Shown: positions 62,240 to 64,000 of the stretch, piece after piece
How the letters are laid out: each line of letters starts with the position of its first letter
Numbering within the stretch: position 1 is the first letter of the stretch
Assembly: GCA_934091055.1 (NCBI GenBank)
Contig: CAKOKN010000002.1
Span: 1 to 64,000, forward strand
DNA from: an uncultured Bacilli bacterium
GTDB taxonomy: Bacteria > Bacillota_I > Bacilli_A > RF39 > UBA660
Length of the DNA stretch: 64,000 bases
Direction of reading: 5' to 3'
The notes under the pieces: generated by a model
What the model was told of the DNA's origin: nothing
Databases searched by the model: none
What the model saw: the letters and a program-made list of their open reading frames with translations, nothing else
Position numbers and translations under genes: made by a program

Positions 62240-64000
62240 TTAAGATAGATTTGTAAATTTGTTTATAACACTTTGAAGAAGTTCTTTTTCTTTAGCCAAG
62301 TCTTCTCTTTCTTTTTCAACTATATTCGAAGGAGCTTTGTTTACATAGTTTACATTACTAAGTAGCTTCTCTCTTCTTGCTATAGAGTTTTCTAAATTTT
62401 CTTTTTCTTTCAATAGTTTTTCTCTTTCTTCTTCAACATTCTTACTATTATCATATATTATATCTATTTCAAGACCATTATATTCAACCGCAGTAATATT
62501 ATCACTTTCTTCGTTAGTAATTTTATCACTAAGTTTTAAAAGATTTACTATTATTTTTTCATCTTCTTTATCATTGATTTTTGTTATAACTTTATATTCA
62601 CTACCTATACCAAGATCTTTCTTAGTATTTCTAAACTTAGTAACAAATTCTAATATACTATCAATATTAGTATCAAAGATTTCTTTTTTATTATATTCTG
62701 GATAACTAGATATCATAATAGATTCTGCATCTTTAACAGGAAGTGAAGTATATATCTCTTCAGTTACATACGGCATAAATGGATTTAACATCTTTATCAT
62801 ATCTGTAAGTACTCTAAGTAATACACTTTTAGTAGTATTATCATCATAGAACTTAGATAATTCAATATATTTATCACAGAAGTCTTGCCATATAAAGTTA
62901 TATAGTGTAGAGCCTGCTATATTAAAGTCATATTTATCCATACTCTTAGTAACTAATTTAATAGTTTCATTTAATTTAGTTAAAATCCACTTGTCTTCTT
63001 TTTTAAGATTATCTAGAGTATAATCATCAGAAGTAAATCCCTCCAACTTCATTAAAACAAATCTAGAAGCATTCCATACCTTATTTATGAAGTTCCAAGT
63101 AGACCTAACTTTTTCTTCATCATATCTTAAATCCATACCAGCAGCAGTATTAGTAGTTAAGAAAAATCTAAGAGAATCTGCACCATAAGTGTCTATTACA
63201 TCCATTGGATCTATACCATTTCCAAGGCTTTTACTCATTTTTCTTCCTTGCTTGTCTCTTATAAGACCGTGTATTAAACAATCTTTGAATGGCCTTTTTC
63301 CTAAGAATTCAAGTCCTTGGAAGGTCATTCTATTTACCCAGAATGGTATTATATCATAACCAGTAACTAATACATTATTAGGGTAATATCTCTTAAGCAT
63401 TTCTGTTTCAAGAGGCCAACCTAGTGTACTAAAAGGCCATAGGGCTGAAGAAAACCAAGTATCAAGTACATCAGGATCTTGTACCCATCCCTCTCCTTCT
63501 GGAGCTTCTAATCCAACATAAACTTCATCACCTTTATACCAAGCAGGTATTCTGTGACCCCACCATAATTGTCTAGAAATACACCAATCATAAGTTATTT
63601 CCATCCAGTGGTTCATTGTTTTTTCATATCTTGTAGGAACAAAGTTAACTTTAGTATCTTTATTCTTTTGATTTTCAAGAACTCTATCTGCTAAAGGACG
63701 CATCTTAACAAACCATTGTTTTGATAAGTATGGTTCTATCATAACATCAGATCTATCTGAAAAGCCAACATTATGATTGATAGGTTCTATTTTAATTAAT
63801 AGATTACTATTCTTTAAGTCTTCGACTACTTTATCTCTACATTCAAATCTATCTAGACCTTGATAAGTACCAGCATTTTCATTCATAGTACCATCAGTAT
63901 TCATAATAATAATTCTCTCTAAGTTATGTCTATTTCCTACTTCAAAATCATTAGGATCGTGCGCAGGTGTTATTTTAACAACACCAGTACCAAATTCCAT
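62240..64000 (-). CDS. valS: Valyl-tRNA synthetase, C-terminal part (runs off window)
   Basis: The last ~586 codons of ValRS, which charges tRNA-Val and edits threonine. The piece begins inside the editing domain (GTGVVKITPAHDPNDFEVG), continues with SKQWFVKMRPLAD, WCISRQLWWGHRIPAWY and the class I KMSKS motif (GRKMSKSLGNGIDP), the anticodon-binding helical domain and the C-terminal coiled-coil arm (KEKENLENSIARREKLLSNV). The N-terminal HIGH motif lies beyond 64000. Confidence 0.96.
   Translation of the reverse strand: MEFGTGVVKITPAHDPNDFEVGNRHNLERIIIMNTDGTMNENAGTYQGLDRFECRDKVVEDLKNSNLLIKIEPINHNVGFSDRSDVMIEPYLSKQWFVKMRPLADRVLENQKNKDTKVNFVPTRYEKTMNHWMEITYDWCISRQLWWGHRIPAWYKGDEVYVGLEAPEGEGWVQDPDVLDTWFSSALWPFSTLGWPLETEMLKRYYPNNVLVTGYDIIPFWVNRMTFQGLEFLGKRPFKDCLIHGLIRDKQGRKMSKSLGNGIDPMDVIDTYGADSLRFFLTTNTAAGMDLRYDEEKVRSTWNFINKVWNASRFVLMKLEGFTSDDYTLDNLKKEDKWILTKLNETIKLVTKSMDKYDFNIAGSTLYNFIWQDFCDKYIELSKFYDDNTTKSVLLRVLTDMIKMLNPFMPYVTEEIYTSLPVKDAESIMISSYPEYNKKEIFDTNIDSILEFVTKFRNTKKDLGIGSEYKVITKINDKEDEKIIVNLLKLSDKITNEESDNITAVEYNGLEIDIIYDNSKNVEEEREKLLKEKENLENSIARREKLLSNVNYVNKAPSNIVEKEREDLAKEKELLQSVINKFTNLS

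Overview
The window is about 64 kb of very AT-rich DNA from a low-GC, Gram-positive-type bacterium using the standard bacterial code (TGG for Trp; TGA, TAA and TAG all act as stops). The gene set (PolC, a ComK-family protein, an LTA-synthase-type enzyme, PrsA, YjcZ-like mini-peptides, [FeFe] hydrogenase, acetate kinase, SUF-type Fe-S assembly) suggests an uncultured anaerobic fermenter of the Bacilli/Mollicutes neighbourhood, for example an RF39-like gut lineage. That placement is inference. No rRNA, tRNA or CRISPR array was recognised.

Layout. Positions 1-7.0 kb hold the replication-origin block, all on the minus strand: dnaA, dnaN, a comK-like gene, recF, gyrB and the start of gyrA. Two DnaA-box clusters flank dnaA. 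gyrB is broken: a frameshift coincides with loss of roughly 110-120 codons. From 7.0 to 19.9 kb come an orphan HerA ATPase, envelope genes (LtaS-like, GT2), tmcAL, mutM-polA and a tight three-gene operon (HIT hydrolase, ADP-ribosyltransferase-like protein, histidine phosphatase). From 20.1 to 23.6 kb is an accessory patch: a conjugation-type coupling ATPase without membrane anchor, an AraC-type regulator, and a class II Fic protein flanked by about 80-bp direct repeats. From 23.6 to 40.6 kb are housekeeping genes: polC, sufCDSU (no sufB next to it), rpoD with an unusual insertion, ackA-nrnA, pyrophosphatase, guanine deaminase and [FeFe] hydrogenase. From 40.8 to 52.1 kb is a mixed region: a double-HTH regulator, a GNAT/HhH pair, secA, an IS remnant, a LysR regulator and a divergent four-gene module of unrecognised proteins sharing an upstream motif. 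From 52.1 kb to the end lie hpf, an NDP-sugar transferase, HIT, two tiny YjcZ-like peptides, prsA, rmuC, membrane proteins, a polysaccharide deacetylase and the C-terminal part of valS.

The most striking non-coding feature is a dispersed family of intergenic hairpin arrays (eight loci). Each module has a nearly invariant AGCC...GTCT loop region but a different, fully compensated stem; three-module arrays begin with a constant TTC-stem-loop-stem-TCACT unit. A second family is a 24-bp palindrome centred on CCCGGG, found next to recF, mutM and polA.

Almost all large genes on both sides of the putative oriC lie on the minus strand, and sampled base composition shows no obvious skew switch at the DnaA boxes. 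That conflicts with a simple bidirectional origin there and, with the broken gyrB, is a reason to check the assembly.
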